NCBI RefSeq assembly: GCF_900115155.1
Contig: NZ_FOVM01000006.1
Span: 186,001-250,000 of the forward strand
Direction of reading: 5' to 3'
DNA: 64,000 nt
From: Mycetocola miduiensis
GTDB taxonomy: Bacteria > Actinomycetota > Actinomycetes > Actinomycetales > Microbacteriaceae
Shown here: piece by piece, positions 25,060 through 33,977 of the stretch
How the letters are laid out: the number at the start of each line of letters is the position of its first letter
How positions within the stretch are numbered: position 1 is the first letter of the stretch
Notes under the pieces: generated by a model
The model's database searches: none
Seen by the model: the letters and a program-made list of their open reading frames with translations, nothing else
Told to the model about the DNA's origin: nothing
Program-made: the position numbers and the translations under genes

Positions 25060-26199
25060 ATGGCGGAAACTGAAAGCACCTCACCCGCACCGGCCGTGCA
25101 GATCCTCGCTGCCGACGGCACGGTCGCACCGACGGCATCCGCCGAACCGTACCTCGAATACCTCGACCGCCTCACCTCGGCCGATCACGAGCAGTTCTAC
25201 CGTGACATGGTGATTGCCAGGGCTTTCGACACCGAGGCTGCGAACCTGCAGCGCCAGGGCCAGCTTGCCCTGTGGCCCCCGTGCCACGGCCAGGAAGGCG
25301 CCCAGGTCGGCTCCGGCCGCGCTGCGCGAGCCCAGGACCACATCTTCCCGTCCTACCGGGAGCACGCCGTAGGCCTCGTCCGCGGAGTGGACCTGCTCGG
25401 CATCATTGAGGTCATGCGCGGAACAACGCACTTCGGCTGGGACGCCGCCGACCCGTCGAACGGGAACTTCCGCCCGTACACCCTCGTCATCGGTGCACAG
25501 ACGCTGCATGCCACCGGATACGCCATGGGCATCAATTTCGACGGCGCGACCGGGACGGGAAACCCTGACACCGACCAGGCCGTGGTGGTCTACTTCGGTG
25601 ACGGAGCCACCAGCCAGGGTGACGTAAACGAATCGATGGTCTTCGCCGCCAGTTACCAGACGCCGCAGGTGTTCTTTCTGCAGAACAACCACTGGGCGAT
25701 CAGCGTTCCGGTCACCACCCAGTCCCGCACTCCGTTGTTCCAGCGCGCGGCCGGGTTCGGCATCCCGAGCGTGCAGGTCGACGGTAACGACGTTCTCGCC
25801 AGCTATGCCGTCACCGCGAAGCACCTCGATTCCGCACGCGCCGGCGGGGGACCGCAGCTGATCGAAGCGCTCACCTACCGGATCGGCGCCCACACCACGA
25901 GTGACGACCCGACCAAGTACCGTACCCAGGAGCTCACCGATTCGTGGATCGCCCGCGATCCGATCGTGCGCTTCCAGGCGTTCCTGCGCGGCCAAGGTGC
26001 ATCCGACGCATTCTTCGACGGTGTCACCGCTGAAGCACACGATTACGCGGCCGACATTCGCCGGCGCACCCACGCGATCGCCGACCCGGAGATCGGGCTG
26101 ATGTTCGACGGGGTCTACTCCGACGATCACCCGCTGATGACCGAGCAGAAACAGTGGCTCGAACAGTACGAAGCCGCACTGGACGGGGGCGCATCATGA
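25060..26199 (+). CDS. 2-oxoacid dehydrogenase E1 component, alpha subunit
   Basis: A 379-residue thiamine-diphosphate subunit. It shows FYRDMVIARAFDTEAANLQR, the TPP/magnesium motif YFGDGATSQGDVNESMVFAA with LQNNHWAIS, and YRIGAHTTSDDPTKYR. It should start the oxidative decarboxylation of branched-chain 2-oxoacids or pyruvate; the heterodimeric alpha/beta form with a separate E2 favours a branched-chain type, but pyruvate cannot be excluded. It lies 4 nt behind the aminotransferase gene and overlaps the beta-subunit gene by 4 nt. Confidence 0.93.
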   Translation: MAETESTSPAPAVQILAADGTVAPTASAEPYLEYLDRLTSADHEQFYRDMVIARAFDTEAANLQRQGQLALWPPCHGQEGAQVGSGRAARAQDHIFPSYREHAVGLVRGVDLLGIIEVMRGTTHFGWDAADPSNGNFRPYTLVIGAQTLHATGYAMGINFDGATGTGNPDTDQAVVVYFGDGATSQGDVNESMVFAASYQTPQVFFLQNNHWAISVPVTTQSRTPLFQRAAGFGIPSVQVDGNDVLASYAVTAKHLDSARAGGGPQLIEALTYRIGAHTTSDDPTKYRTQELTDSWIARDPIVRFQAFLRGQGASDAFFDGVTAEAHDYAADIRRRTHAIADPEIGLMFDGVYSDDHPLMTEQKQWLEQYEAALDGGAS

Positions 26200-27194
26200 G
26201 CGTGAGCACCGAAACGACGCTGCAGACGATGCCGATGGCCAAGGCGCTCAACGCCGGACTCCGGCAGGCGATGGCCGACGACCCCAAGGTCCTGCTGATG
26301 GGTGAGGACATCGGCAAGCTCGGCGGAGTCTTCCGCATCACCGAGGGGCTCCAGGCCCAATTCGGTGACAACCGCGTCCTCGACACCCCACTCGCCGAAT
26401 CCGGCATCATCGGCACCGCGATTGGTCTCGCCATGCGCGGCTACCGCCCGGTCTGTGAAATCCAGTTCGACGGGTTCATCTACCCCGGCTTCAACCAGAT
26501 CACCTCACAGCTCGCGAAACTGACCAACCGCACCGAGGGCGCACTGCAGATGCCCGTCGTCATCCGCGTGCCGTATGGCGGACACATCGGCGCTGTCGAA
26601 CACCACCAGGAAAGCCCGGAGGCGTACTTCGCGCACACGGCCGGACTCCGTTCGGTGAGCCCCTCCACGCCGAACGACGCCTACTGGATGATCCAGGAGG
26701 CCATCGCCTCCAACGACCCGGTGATGTTCTTCGAACCGAAGAGCCGCTACTGGCCAAAGGGTGACGTGGACCTGTCCCAGTCAGCTGCCCCGCTGCATGC
26801 CAGCAGGGTGGTCCGGTTGGGAACGGATGCCACCCTCGTCGCGCACGGCGCGATGGTCACCGTGCTGTTGCAGGCTGCAGAACTTGCTGCTGCCGACGGC
26901 ATCAGCCTTGAGGTTGTCGACCTCCGTTCGCTCGCACCGATCGACTATGAGCCGCTCCTCGAGAGTGTGCGCAAGACCGGCCGCCTGATCGTCGCGCAGG
27001 AGGCTCCTGGCAACGTGTCCGTCGGTTCGGAGATCGCCGCGACCGTCGCCGAGCGCGCTTTCTTCTCGCTCGAAGCGCCGGTGCTTCGGGTGTCGGGCTT
27101 CGACGTCCCTTTCCCCCCTGCCAAACTCGAGAAACTCTTCCTCCCCGACGCCGACCGTGTCCTAGAGGCCGTCGACCGGGCACTTGCCTACTAG
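26196..27194 (+). CDS. 2-oxoacid dehydrogenase E1 component, beta subunit
   Basis: A 332-residue partner of the alpha subunit. Family motifs are LLMGEDIGKLGGVFRITEGL, DTPLAESGIIGTAIGLAMRG, VIRVPYGGHIGAVEHHQESP and the C-terminal GFDVPFPPAKLEKLFLPDAD. The start at 26196 overlaps the alpha-subunit stop (ATGA), giving translational coupling for an equal subunit ratio; an upstream in-frame start at 26154 would overlap more and lacks support. Alpha and beta form an alpha2-beta2 enzyme that transfers the acyl group to the lipoyl arm of E2. Confidence 0.94.
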   Translation: MSVSTETTLQTMPMAKALNAGLRQAMADDPKVLLMGEDIGKLGGVFRITEGLQAQFGDNRVLDTPLAESGIIGTAIGLAMRGYRPVCEIQFDGFIYPGFNQITSQLAKLTNRTEGALQMPVVIRVPYGGHIGAVEHHQESPEAYFAHTAGLRSVSPSTPNDAYWMIQEAIASNDPVMFFEPKSRYWPKGDVDLSQSAAPLHASRVVRLGTDATLVAHGAMVTVLLQAAELAAADGISLEVVDLRSLAPIDYEPLLESVRKTGRLIVAQEAPGNVSVGSEIAATVAERAFFSLEAPVLRVSGFDVPFPPAKLEKLFLPDADRVLEAVDRALAY

Positions 27195-27224
27195 CGTCTC
27201 CGGACGCGCGAAAGAGAGAAATCC

Positions 27225-28565
27225 ATGAGCGAGTTCCAGTTTCTGATGCCGGATGCCGGTGAGGGACTCACCGAGGCCGAAGTGGTCTCGTGGAGGGTCG
27301 CGCCGGGAGATTCCGTCGAACTCAACCAGGTGCTCGTCGAGATCGAAACGGCCAAGTCGCTCGTCGAACTGCCGTCGCCGTACGAGGGCACGGTGTCGGC
27401 GATCCTCGTGGACGAGGGTCGAACCGTCGACGTCGGCACGCCGATCATCACCATCAGCTCCTCTGCGGACGCCGCCGTTTCCAGCGCCTCTGACGCCGGA
27501 GCGCCGGCCGCTGCCGCCGTCGCCCCCGCGGCGATCTCCAGTGAAACCGAGGAGGCAATCGCCGACACGCGCAACTCCATCGACGTCGAGAAGCCCGGTG
27601 CTGTGCTCGTCGGCTACGGTAACGCCGGTGCCGTCACCTCCCGGCGTCGCAAGGCGGATGTCGCAGCGCCCGCCGCTCGGCCGGCATCCGTTCCCGTTGC
27701 TACCGGCCCCGTCATCGCGAAACCGCCGATCCGCAAACTCGCCAAGGACCTCGGCGTCGACCTTAAAACGGTTACCGGGACGGGCATCGGGGGAGAGGTC
27801 ACCCGCGACGACGTCGTGCGTGAAGCCTCGCAGGCGAGCGTCTTCCGCAACATCGAAACACCGGAGTGGGGTGACGCCCGCGAGGAGCGGATCCCTGTCA
27901 AGGGCGTGCGCAAGCAGATCGCCAACGCGATGGTTGAGTCGGCGTTCAAGGCGCCGCACGTCTCACTGTTCGTCGATGTCGACGCCACACGCACGATGGA
28001 GTTCATCAAGCGGCTCAAGAACTCGACGGACTTCGCGGGTGTGAAGGTCTCGCCGCTGCTGATCATGGCCAAGGCGATGATCTGGGCGGTCCGCAGGAAC
28101 CCGACGGTCAACGCGACGTGGACGGATGACGAAATCATCGTGCGGCACTACGTGAACTTCGGCGTCGCCGCAGCCACCCCGCGGGGGCTGATCGTGCCGA
28201 ACATCAAAGAAGCCCAGTCGATGAGCCTACTTCAGCTGGCCCAGGCCCTCGAAGAGCTCACGCTGACTGCACGGGACGGGAAGACGCCGCCTGCCGACCA
28301 GCAGGGAGGCACGATCACCGTCACGAACATCGGCGTCTTCGGCATGGACACCGGCACACCGATCCTCAACCCCGGTGAAGTCGGCATCGTCGCGCTCGGC
28401 ACGATCAAGCAGAAGCCCTGGGTCGTCGACGGCGAAGTCCGCTCACGGTTCGTGACAACGCTCGGTGCGTCGTTCGACCACCGGGTCGTCGATGGGGATG
28501 TCGCATCCCGGTTCCTCGCCGACGTCGCGTCGATCATCGAGGAACCGGCGCTGCTGCTCGACTGA
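27225..28565 (+). CDS. dihydrolipoamide acyltransferase (E2) of a 2-oxoacid dehydrogenase complex
   Basis: A 446-residue E2 with three parts: one lipoyl domain (residues ~3-78, lipoyl lysine in [11 protein letters not shown]), an Ala/Pro-rich linker and E3-binding domain ([20 protein letters not shown], ~165-205), and a catalytic domain ending in [14 protein letters not shown] with the active-site His and Asp. It moves the acyl group to CoA. The gene follows E1beta by 30 nt. No E3 (lipoamide dehydrogenase) gene is in the window, so the complex must use an E3 coded elsewhere. Confidence 0.94.
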   Translation: MSEFQFLMPDAGEGLTEAEVVSWRVAPGDSVELNQVLVEIETAKSLVELPSPYEGTVSAILVDEGRTVDVGTPIITISSSADAAVSSASDAGAPAAAAVAPAAISSETEEAIADTRNSIDVEKPGAVLVGYGNAGAVTSRRRKADVAAPAARPASVPVATGPVIAKPPIRKLAKDLGVDLKTVTGTGIGGEVTRDDVVREASQASVFRNIETPEWGDAREERIPVKGVRKQIANAMVESAFKAPHVSLFVDVDATRTMEFIKRLKNSTDFAGVKVSPLLIMAKAMIWAVRRNPTVNATWTDDEIIVRHYVNFGVAAATPRGLIVPNIKEAQSMSLLQLAQALEELTLTARDGKTPPADQQGGTITVTNIGVFGMDTGTPILNPGEVGIVALGTIKQKPWVVDGEVRSRFVTTLGASFDHRVVDGDVASRFLADVASIIEEPALLLD

Positions 28566-28629
28566 AGTCGTGGCGCACCGCGCCCACCGCTTGCGCGGGT
28601 GACGTTGTTGGGCGCGGGTGAAACTGCAC

Positions 28630-28656
28630 CCGCGCGGGCCTCAAAGACCCGCGCGG
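28630..28656. terminator. hairpin between E2 and the Gly-rich protein gene
   Basis: CCGCGCGGG at 28630-28638 and its complement at 28648-28656 with a 9-nt loop, between two convergent genes. It could end transcription in both directions. Confidence 0.65.
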
Positions 28657-28665
28657 CACACATGC

Positions 28666-29274
28666 CTAGAAGTCGAAGCCTCCGCCGAAGTCGCCGCCGC
28701 CGAAGTCGCCTCCGCTGCCGAAGTCGCCTCCGCTGCCGCTGAAGTCGGAACCGCCGGCATCAGCACTGTAGTCGCCGCCGGCGTCCCCGCCGCCGTCGGA
28801 ACCGGCGTCGCCGCCCTCGCCACCTGCTTCGCCGCCGGACATGTCAGGCATGAACGCGCCGACCACCGCCGAAGCGATGAAGTACCCCGCGACGGTGCCG
28901 AGCAGGGAACTGCCGACCATGCTGCCGAAGCTCGGGCCGGTCATCGTGCGTTCCATGGTGCCTGGCTGCCGGAGCTCCGACCGGGTGGCCGACTGCGCCA
29001 GCGAGTGCGGGTCGTCACCGCGTGGGGCGTCGCCGGGGGCGGCATCCGCGCTGAGCTGCTGGAACAACAGGCGGCGCTGTTCGGGGGTGAGCCGCGCGAA
29101 CGCTTCCTCGTGGGCCTGCTCGATGGCTTCGGGCGGCGCCGTCCTCAGCAGGTAACGGTAGCGTTCGACCGCGATCTCGTCGTCGCTGCGGCCCTGGGGC
29201 TGAGGAACGTACTGCCGGCGCACCGGCTCCGGTTCACGCTGCCCTGTGCCGAAAAGTCTGTCGAAAAAGCCCAT
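28666..29274 (-). CDS. Gly/Asp-rich membrane-associated protein, unknown function
   Basis: A 202-residue protein in three parts. The N-terminal ~100 residues are charged and helical (DDEIAVERYRYLLRTAPPEA, LTPEQRRLLFQQLSADAA). About residues 120-142 hold one hydrophobic segment (MVGSSLLGTVAGYFIASAVV). The last ~60 residues are a low-complexity Gly/Asp/Ser tail ending in repeats of GGDFGGG and FDF. Such proteins are common in actinobacteria and poorly understood. It stands alone and faces the E2 gene. Confidence 0.75.
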   Translation of the reverse strand: MGFFDRLFGTGQREPEPVRRQYVPQPQGRSDDEIAVERYRYLLRTAPPEAIEQAHEEAFARLTPEQRRLLFQQLSADAAPGDAPRGDDPHSLAQSATRSELRQPGTMERTMTGPSFGSMVGSSLLGTVAGYFIASAVVGAFMPDMSGGEAGGEGGDAGSDGGGDAGGDYSADAGGSDFSGSGGDFGSGGDFGGGDFGGGFDF

Positions 29275-29677
29275 GGTGTTCTCCCAAGATTGCGCGGTTG
29301 GCCCTCATAGTCTACGAACGGATGCCGTGAACACCCTGCAGAAGAGGCATGAATGCAGGAGGCCGGTTGGCCCCCGAATAGGGCACACCCGACAGTTCTG
29401 TTAGGCTCGGTGAAGGCCATGATGGCCGGAACGCTAGTCCGCGAACGGATGTGACACAGAAATGTCGCACATTCGGGCGTATGGTCCTGCGACGTTGGCG
29501 GCGGCCCCATGGCCGCGCCTGCACAACCCCGATTCGCTTCTGACGCACAGGTCGTCGACGCTTGATGGGTGGGGTAGTGCATTCGTCCCTGACCCGGTCG
29601 TAAAACTCGCGAGCAGTTGTTCGCATCGAGCCGGTTTTTGACCGGTCGGTGACGCGCCTGCACGCACCGGAGAAAAC
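29275..29677. other. intergenic region before the glycine betaine operon
   Basis: About 400 bases between two divergent genes. It holds several small inverted repeats, for example GCGGCC-CCAT-GGCCGC inside the stretch at 29499-29517, and CCTGCA...TGCAGG near 29335. No open frame here has a convincing start or protein. The length suits an osmotically controlled promoter region, but no known operator is recognised. Confidence 0.5.
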
Positions 29678-31024
29678 GTGAGCGACACTGTTGCCGTCGA
29701 GGTAAGCAACGTCTACAAGGTATTCGGCAAGAAGCAGCGTGAAGTCGTCAAACGGCTTCAGGCTGGCGCGTCCCGCGGTGAACTCACCGCTCTGGGAACC
29801 GCAGCCGTGATCGATGCCTCGTTCGAGGTGAAAAAGGGCGAGATCTTCGTCGTCATGGGGCTCAGCGGTTCGGGCAAGTCGACGCTGATCCGCATGCTCA
29901 ACGGGCTCCTTGAGCCCACCGCGGGTAACGTCACTGTCTACGGCTCGCCCGTCAGCGGCGTCCCGTCGAAGCAGCTGCGTGAGGTTCGACGCACGAAGAT
30001 CTCCATGGTCTTCCAGCACTTCGCGCTGCTCCCGCACCGCACAGTGCTCGACAACGCCGCATACGGACTTGAAGTGCAGGGTGTGAGCCTCGACGAGCGC
30101 CGCAAGCGCGCACAGGATGTCGTCGACCGCGTCGGTCTCTCCGGCTGGGAAGACAAACTCCCGGGCGAGCTGTCAGGCGGAATGCAGCAGCGCGTGGGCC
30201 TGGCCCGCGCCCTTGCCTCCGACACCGACGTCCTGCTGATGGACGAGGCCTTCTCGGCGCTTGACCCGCTGATCCGTCGTGAGATGCAGGAGCAGCTCGT
30301 CGAGTTGCAGCAGGAACTCGGCAAAACCATCATCTTCATCACCCACGACCTCAACGAGGCCATGTTCCTCGGTGATCGCATCGCGGTCATGCGTGATGGT
30401 CGCATTGTGCAGGTCGGCACGCCCGACGAGATTCTCACCGACCCTGCCAACGACTACGTGGCCCAGTTCGTACAGGACGTCGACCGGGCTCGTGTCCTCA
30501 CCGCCGCCGGAGTGATGGAACCAGCGCGCGCCGTCGTTTCCGGCTCGGCCGGCCCCCGTGCCGCCCTGCGCACGATGCGTGACATGCAGACATCCGCCGC
30601 GTTCGTCGTCGGCAATGGCCGTAAGCTCCTCGGCGTCGTGCACGACCGGGACGTGCTCAAGCACGTCAAGGCCGGAAACCGCGACCTGATGACGATCGTG
30701 CGCAACGACCCAGCAACCGTCGGCCCAGACCAGTACCTCGTCGACCTGTTCGAGCCGGCCGCTGAGAGCCACCTTCCGGTCGCCGTTGTCGATGAAAGAG
30801 GGCGCCTGCTGGGCGCCATCCCCCGGGTCACGCTCCTCGCCGCACTCGCCAACGTTCCCACGACAACCGGCGAGAACCAGGTCATCGAAACACCGGCAAC
30901 CGTCGCCGTCGAGGTCATCACCCAGACCCTCCGTGAAACCGCCGGTATGACCGACGAAGTAGACACGAAAACCCGCGTGCACTCCGACGATGTCGAAGCC
31001 GTGAGAGAAGGAAGCTTCAACTGA
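29678..31024 (+). CDS. glycine betaine/proline ABC transporter, ATP-binding protein
   Basis: A 448-residue ATPase of the OpuAA/ProV family. Walker A (VVMGLSGSGKSTLIRMLNGL), the signature ELSGGMQQRVGLARALA and Walker B (VLLMDEAFSALDPLIRREMQ) are intact. Residues ~280-400 form a pair of CBS-like domains (VVGNGRKLLGVVHDRDVLK; VAVVDERGRLLGAIPRV), which in this family sense ionic strength. It powers uptake of compatible solutes under osmotic stress. Start is GTG at 29678 behind GGAGAAAAC. Its stop overlaps the permease start by one base. Confidence 0.94.
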   Translation: MSDTVAVEVSNVYKVFGKKQREVVKRLQAGASRGELTALGTAAVIDASFEVKKGEIFVVMGLSGSGKSTLIRMLNGLLEPTAGNVTVYGSPVSGVPSKQLREVRRTKISMVFQHFALLPHRTVLDNAAYGLEVQGVSLDERRKRAQDVVDRVGLSGWEDKLPGELSGGMQQRVGLARALASDTDVLLMDEAFSALDPLIRREMQEQLVELQQELGKTIIFITHDLNEAMFLGDRIAVMRDGRIVQVGTPDEILTDPANDYVAQFVQDVDRARVLTAAGVMEPARAVVSGSAGPRAALRTMRDMQTSAAFVVGNGRKLLGVVHDRDVLKHVKAGNRDLMTIVRNDPATVGPDQYLVDLFEPAAESHLPVAVVDERGRLLGAIPRVTLLAALANVPTTTGENQVIETPATVAVEVITQTLRETAGMTDEVDTKTRVHSDDVEAVREGSFN

Positions 31025-31941
31025 TGGACATCCGTATTCCGCTCGGCCAATGGGTCGAGGATTTTGTCGACGTGCTCACCGATGTGGCACAGCCTTTCTT
31101 CGATGTGCTCCGGGCCATTTTCCTCGGCGCCCATGACCTCATCAACCTCGTCTTTCAGTCACCGCCGTTCTGGGTGATCATCCTCGCCGTCGCGGCTCTC
31201 GGGTTCCTCGCCAGAGGCTGGAAGCTCGCGCTTGGCGTTCTCGTCGGCTTCACCCTGATCCTCGCGGTCGACCAGTGGGAGAACGCGATGGATACTCTGT
31301 CGCTCGTTCTTGTCGCCAGCATCATCGCGGTGATCATCAGTGTGCCGCTCGGGATACTGGGCGCACGCTTCGACAACGCATCGCGGATCCTCAAGCCCAT
31401 CCTTGACTTCCTGCAGACGATGCCCGCGCTTGTGTATCTGATCCCAGCCCTCATCCTGTTCCGCGTCGGTGTGGTCCCCGGCATCGTGGCGACGATCGTC
31501 TTCGCTCTGGCGCCCGGCGTCCGGCTGACCGAACTCGGTATCCGCGGCGTCGATAAGGAAGTTGTCGAAGCCGGCCACGCCTTCGGATCCTCACCGTTCC
31601 GGATCCTGCGCCAGATTCAGCTTCCGCTCGCGATGCCGAGCATCATGGCCGGTGTCAACCAGGTCATCATGTTGTCGCTCTCCATGGTCGTCATTGCCGG
31701 CATGGTCGGCGCCGGCGGGCTCGGCGGCGACGTCGTCGCGAGCCTCAACCGGCTCGACATCGGACTCGGCTTCGAAGCCGGCTTGTCCGTCGTGATCCTT
31801 GCCATCGTGCTCGACCGGCTCACGGCATCCCTCGGCACCCGCAAACCGCGGGTCAAGAAAGCGGATGCCGTCCCCAGCGTGAATGCGGAAGCATCCGTTT
31901 CGCAGAAGGATGAGCAGCTCGTCGCTGCCAGCGCCTCCTGA
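31024..31941 (+). CDS. glycine betaine/proline ABC transporter, permease
   Basis: A 305-residue inner-membrane permease of the OpuAB/ProW type with six or seven helices. The coupling region with the ATPase is EAGHAFGSSPFRILRQIQLP, followed by ALPSIM-like LAMPSIMAGVNQVIMLSLSM and VIAGMVGAGGLGGDVV, all typical for the family. An amphipathic N-terminal region (PLGQWVEDFVDVLTDVAQPF) is also usual. The gene shares one base with the upstream ATPase gene and is followed by the binding-protein gene after 73 nt. Confidence 0.94.
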   Translation: MDIRIPLGQWVEDFVDVLTDVAQPFFDVLRAIFLGAHDLINLVFQSPPFWVIILAVAALGFLARGWKLALGVLVGFTLILAVDQWENAMDTLSLVLVASIIAVIISVPLGILGARFDNASRILKPILDFLQTMPALVYLIPALILFRVGVVPGIVATIVFALAPGVRLTELGIRGVDKEVVEAGHAFGSSPFRILRQIQLPLAMPSIMAGVNQVIMLSLSMVVIAGMVGAGGLGGDVVASLNRLDIGLGFEAGLSVVILAIVLDRLTASLGTRKPRVKKADAVPSVNAEASVSQKDEQLVAASAS

Positions 31942-32014
31942 CCCCAAGCTTCGGACACCGCACTTGCACGTGAATGTCCGTTGGTCCAATCGACACAGCA
32001 ACGAGAGGAACACC

Positions 32015-32908
32015 ATGAAGAAAAACAGCAGAATCGCCATCGCAGCACTCGCAGCGGCAAGCCTGATCGGCCTCGCCGGCTGCGCCAGCCCTGAGGCCGG
32101 CTCCTCCGCCGATGGCGGAGAGAAGAAGGACCTCACCCTCGCCGTGTTCAACGGCTGGGACGAAGGAGTCGCGACCAGCTGGCTCTGGAAGACCATTCTT
32201 GAAGAAGAGGGCTACTCGGTCGAGCTCGAATACGCCGACCCGGCCCCGGTCTTCGAAGGCCTTTCCTCCGGTGACTACGACTTCACCACCGACGTCTGGC
32301 TGCCCAAAACCCACGCCGCGTACCTGGAAACCTACGGCGATGACATCGTCGAGCTTGGCGCCTGGAACGAGGAGTCCAAGCTGACCCTCGCGGTCAACGA
32401 GGATGCTCCGATCGACTCGATCGAGGAACTGGCCGACAACGCCGACCTCTTTGGCAACCAGATCGTCGGCATCGAGCCTGGCGCCGGCCTCACCGCCGCC
32501 ATGGAGAACGACGTCATCCCGACCTACGGCCTCGACGACATGGAGTTCGTCACGTCGTCGACCGCCGCGATGCTCACCGAGCTCAAGAGCGCGACCGACA
32601 AGGGTGAGAACGTCGTCGTCACCCTCTGGGAGCCGCACCGTGCATACGCGCAGTTCCCGCTGAAGAACCTCGAAGACCCCGAGGGTGCCTTCGGTTCGAC
32701 CGAAAGCCTCTCCAGCTACGGAAGCACCGAGTTCGCCGAGTCCTCGCCGAAAGCCGCAGGCTACCTTGAAGACTTCACGATGGACAGCGAAACGCTGATG
32801 TCCCTCGTCAAGGCGATGTTCATCGACTACGAGGGCGACGATTACGCCCCCGTCGTCGAGAAGTGGATCGAAGACAACCAGGAGTACGTCAACGGCCTCA
32901 CCGCCTAG
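32015..32908 (+). CDS. glycine betaine/proline ABC transporter, substrate-binding lipoprotein
   Basis: A 297-residue lipoprotein (signal core AIAALAAASLIGLAGC, acylated Cys in the lipobox). The mature part belongs to the OpuAC/ProX family: LAVFNGWDEGVATSWLWKTI, YDFTTDVWLPKTHAAYLE and VVVTLWEPHRAYAQFPLKNL. Several tryptophans lie in places that can form the aromatic box around the quaternary amine. It should deliver glycine betaine or a similar osmolyte to the permease coded upstream. The start at 32015 follows GAGAGGAA. A strong terminator follows. Confidence 0.94.
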   Translation: MKKNSRIAIAALAAASLIGLAGCASPEAGSSADGGEKKDLTLAVFNGWDEGVATSWLWKTILEEEGYSVELEYADPAPVFEGLSSGDYDFTTDVWLPKTHAAYLETYGDDIVELGAWNEESKLTLAVNEDAPIDSIEELADNADLFGNQIVGIEPGAGLTAAMENDVIPTYGLDDMEFVTSSTAAMLTELKSATDKGENVVVTLWEPHRAYAQFPLKNLEDPEGAFGSTESLSSYGSTEFAESSPKAAGYLEDFTMDSETLMSLVKAMFIDYEGDDYAPVVEKWIEDNQEYVNGLTA

Positions 32909-32919
32909 AACCACTGGTT

Positions 32920-32977
32920 CGAGTTGCCCGGTTTTCGGGGTGTTGCCGCGTGCGCACCCTGAAAACCGGGCAACTCG
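32920..32977 (+). terminator. strong terminator after the glycine betaine operon
   Basis: Arms at 32920-32942 and 32955-32977 pair over 23 bases with a single G-T mismatch (a G-U wobble in RNA), around a 12-nt loop. It lies just behind the binding-protein gene and 20 nt before the promoter of the zinc operon, so it insulates the two. Confidence 0.9.
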
Positions 32978-32996
32978 CGGTTAAGGACAATCGCAT

Positions 32997-33025
32997 TTGA
33001 TAACCGTTATCATTACGCGTAATGT
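32997..33025 (+). promoter_or_regulatory. promoter of the zinc ABC operon with a Zur-type operator inside
   Basis: A -35 box TTGATA (32997-33002) and a -10 box TAATGT (33020-33025) are 17 nt apart. Between and overlapping them lies the perfect 7-1-7 palindrome TGATAACCGTTATCA (32998-33012), of the size and style of Fur/Zur-family operators. A bound repressor would block RNA polymerase. The start codon GTG at 33033 follows the -10 by 7 nt, so the mRNA would be leaderless. The Zur-like gene itself is at 35716 in the same locus. Confidence 0.8.
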
Positions 33026-33032
33026 GTTCCGG

Positions 33033-33977
33033 GTGAACACATCCCGCTTCCGCTTCCTTCTGCTGCTCCCAGCCGCAGCCCTCGTCCTGAGCGGATGCTC
33101 CCCAGCCGCGGGCGAGACCGCGACGGAGCCGACCGGCATCCGCGTCGTCTCATCCACCAACGTGTACGGCGACATCGCGTCAGCCATCGGCGGAGACCAC
33201 GTCGACGTGACGAGCATCATCGACTCCGTCGCGCAGGACCCGCACAGTTACGAGGCCAGCGCGCAGGACCAGCTCGCCGTATCGAAGGCCGAGCTCGTGA
33301 TCGAGAACGGCGGCGGGTACGACCCCTTCATCGACACGCTCGTGGATGCCTCCGGTGCGGACGACCTGGAAATGGTCAACGTCGTCGACCTGTCGGGGCA
33401 CGCCGCCATCGAGGAGGGGCACACCGAAGACGATGGACACGGGCACGTCGAAGGGCTCAACGAGCACGTCTGGTACGACCTCACGACCATCGACGCACTC
33501 GCGAGCACGCTCGCTCACGTCTTCTCGCAGCTCGACGAGGAGAACGCCGCAGCCTTCGCCGAGAATTACACCGCCTTCTCAGAGGAGCTCGCTTCGCTAA
33601 CCGCCTCCACCGACGCCCTCAAAGCAGAGTTCGACGGAGCCGGGGTGGCGATCACCGAACCGGTTCCGCTGTACCTGCTCGAGGCATCCGGGCTCGTCAA
33701 CGTGACCCCGGACGACTTCAGCGCCGCGATCGAGGAGGGGGCGGATGTCTCGCCCGCGAGCCTGCGCGACACACTCGCCGTTATCGCATCGGGCAACATC
33801 GCTCTGCTTGCGTACAACGAGCAGACCGGCAGCAGCGAGACCGAGCAGCTCCGCGCCGCAGCGGAGAAGAACTCCGTTCCCGTGGTGTCCTTCGCTGAGA
33901 CGCTTCCGGACGGGGACAGCTACCTGAGCTGGATGACGGACAACATTGCCGCGATCAGCGACGCGCTCCACTCATGA
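33033..33977 (+). CDS. znuA: zinc ABC transporter, substrate-binding lipoprotein
   Basis: A 314-residue metal-binding lipoprotein of the ZnuA cluster A-I family. The signal ends in the lipobox VLSGC. The mature part shows STNVYGDIASAIGGDHVDVT, DPHSYEASAQDQLAVSKAEL, then a His/Asp-rich metal loop (GHAAIEEGHTEDDGHGHVEG) and NEHVWYDLTTIDALAS. It should capture zinc outside the cell and pass it to the permease. The start is set at GTG 33033 by the promoter position; GTG 33024 and TTG 32997 in frame are less likely because they overlap the promoter. The ATPase gene overlaps by 4 nt. Confidence 0.92.
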   Translation: MNTSRFRFLLLLPAAALVLSGCSPAAGETATEPTGIRVVSSTNVYGDIASAIGGDHVDVTSIIDSVAQDPHSYEASAQDQLAVSKAELVIENGGGYDPFIDTLVDASGADDLEMVNVVDLSGHAAIEEGHTEDDGHGHVEGLNEHVWYDLTTIDALASTLAHVFSQLDEENAAAFAENYTAFSEELASLTASTDALKAEFDGAGVAITEPVPLYLLEASGLVNVTPDDFSAAIEEGADVSPASLRDTLAVIASGNIALLAYNEQTGSSETEQLRAAAEKNSVPVVSFAETLPDGDSYLSWMTDNIAAISDALHS

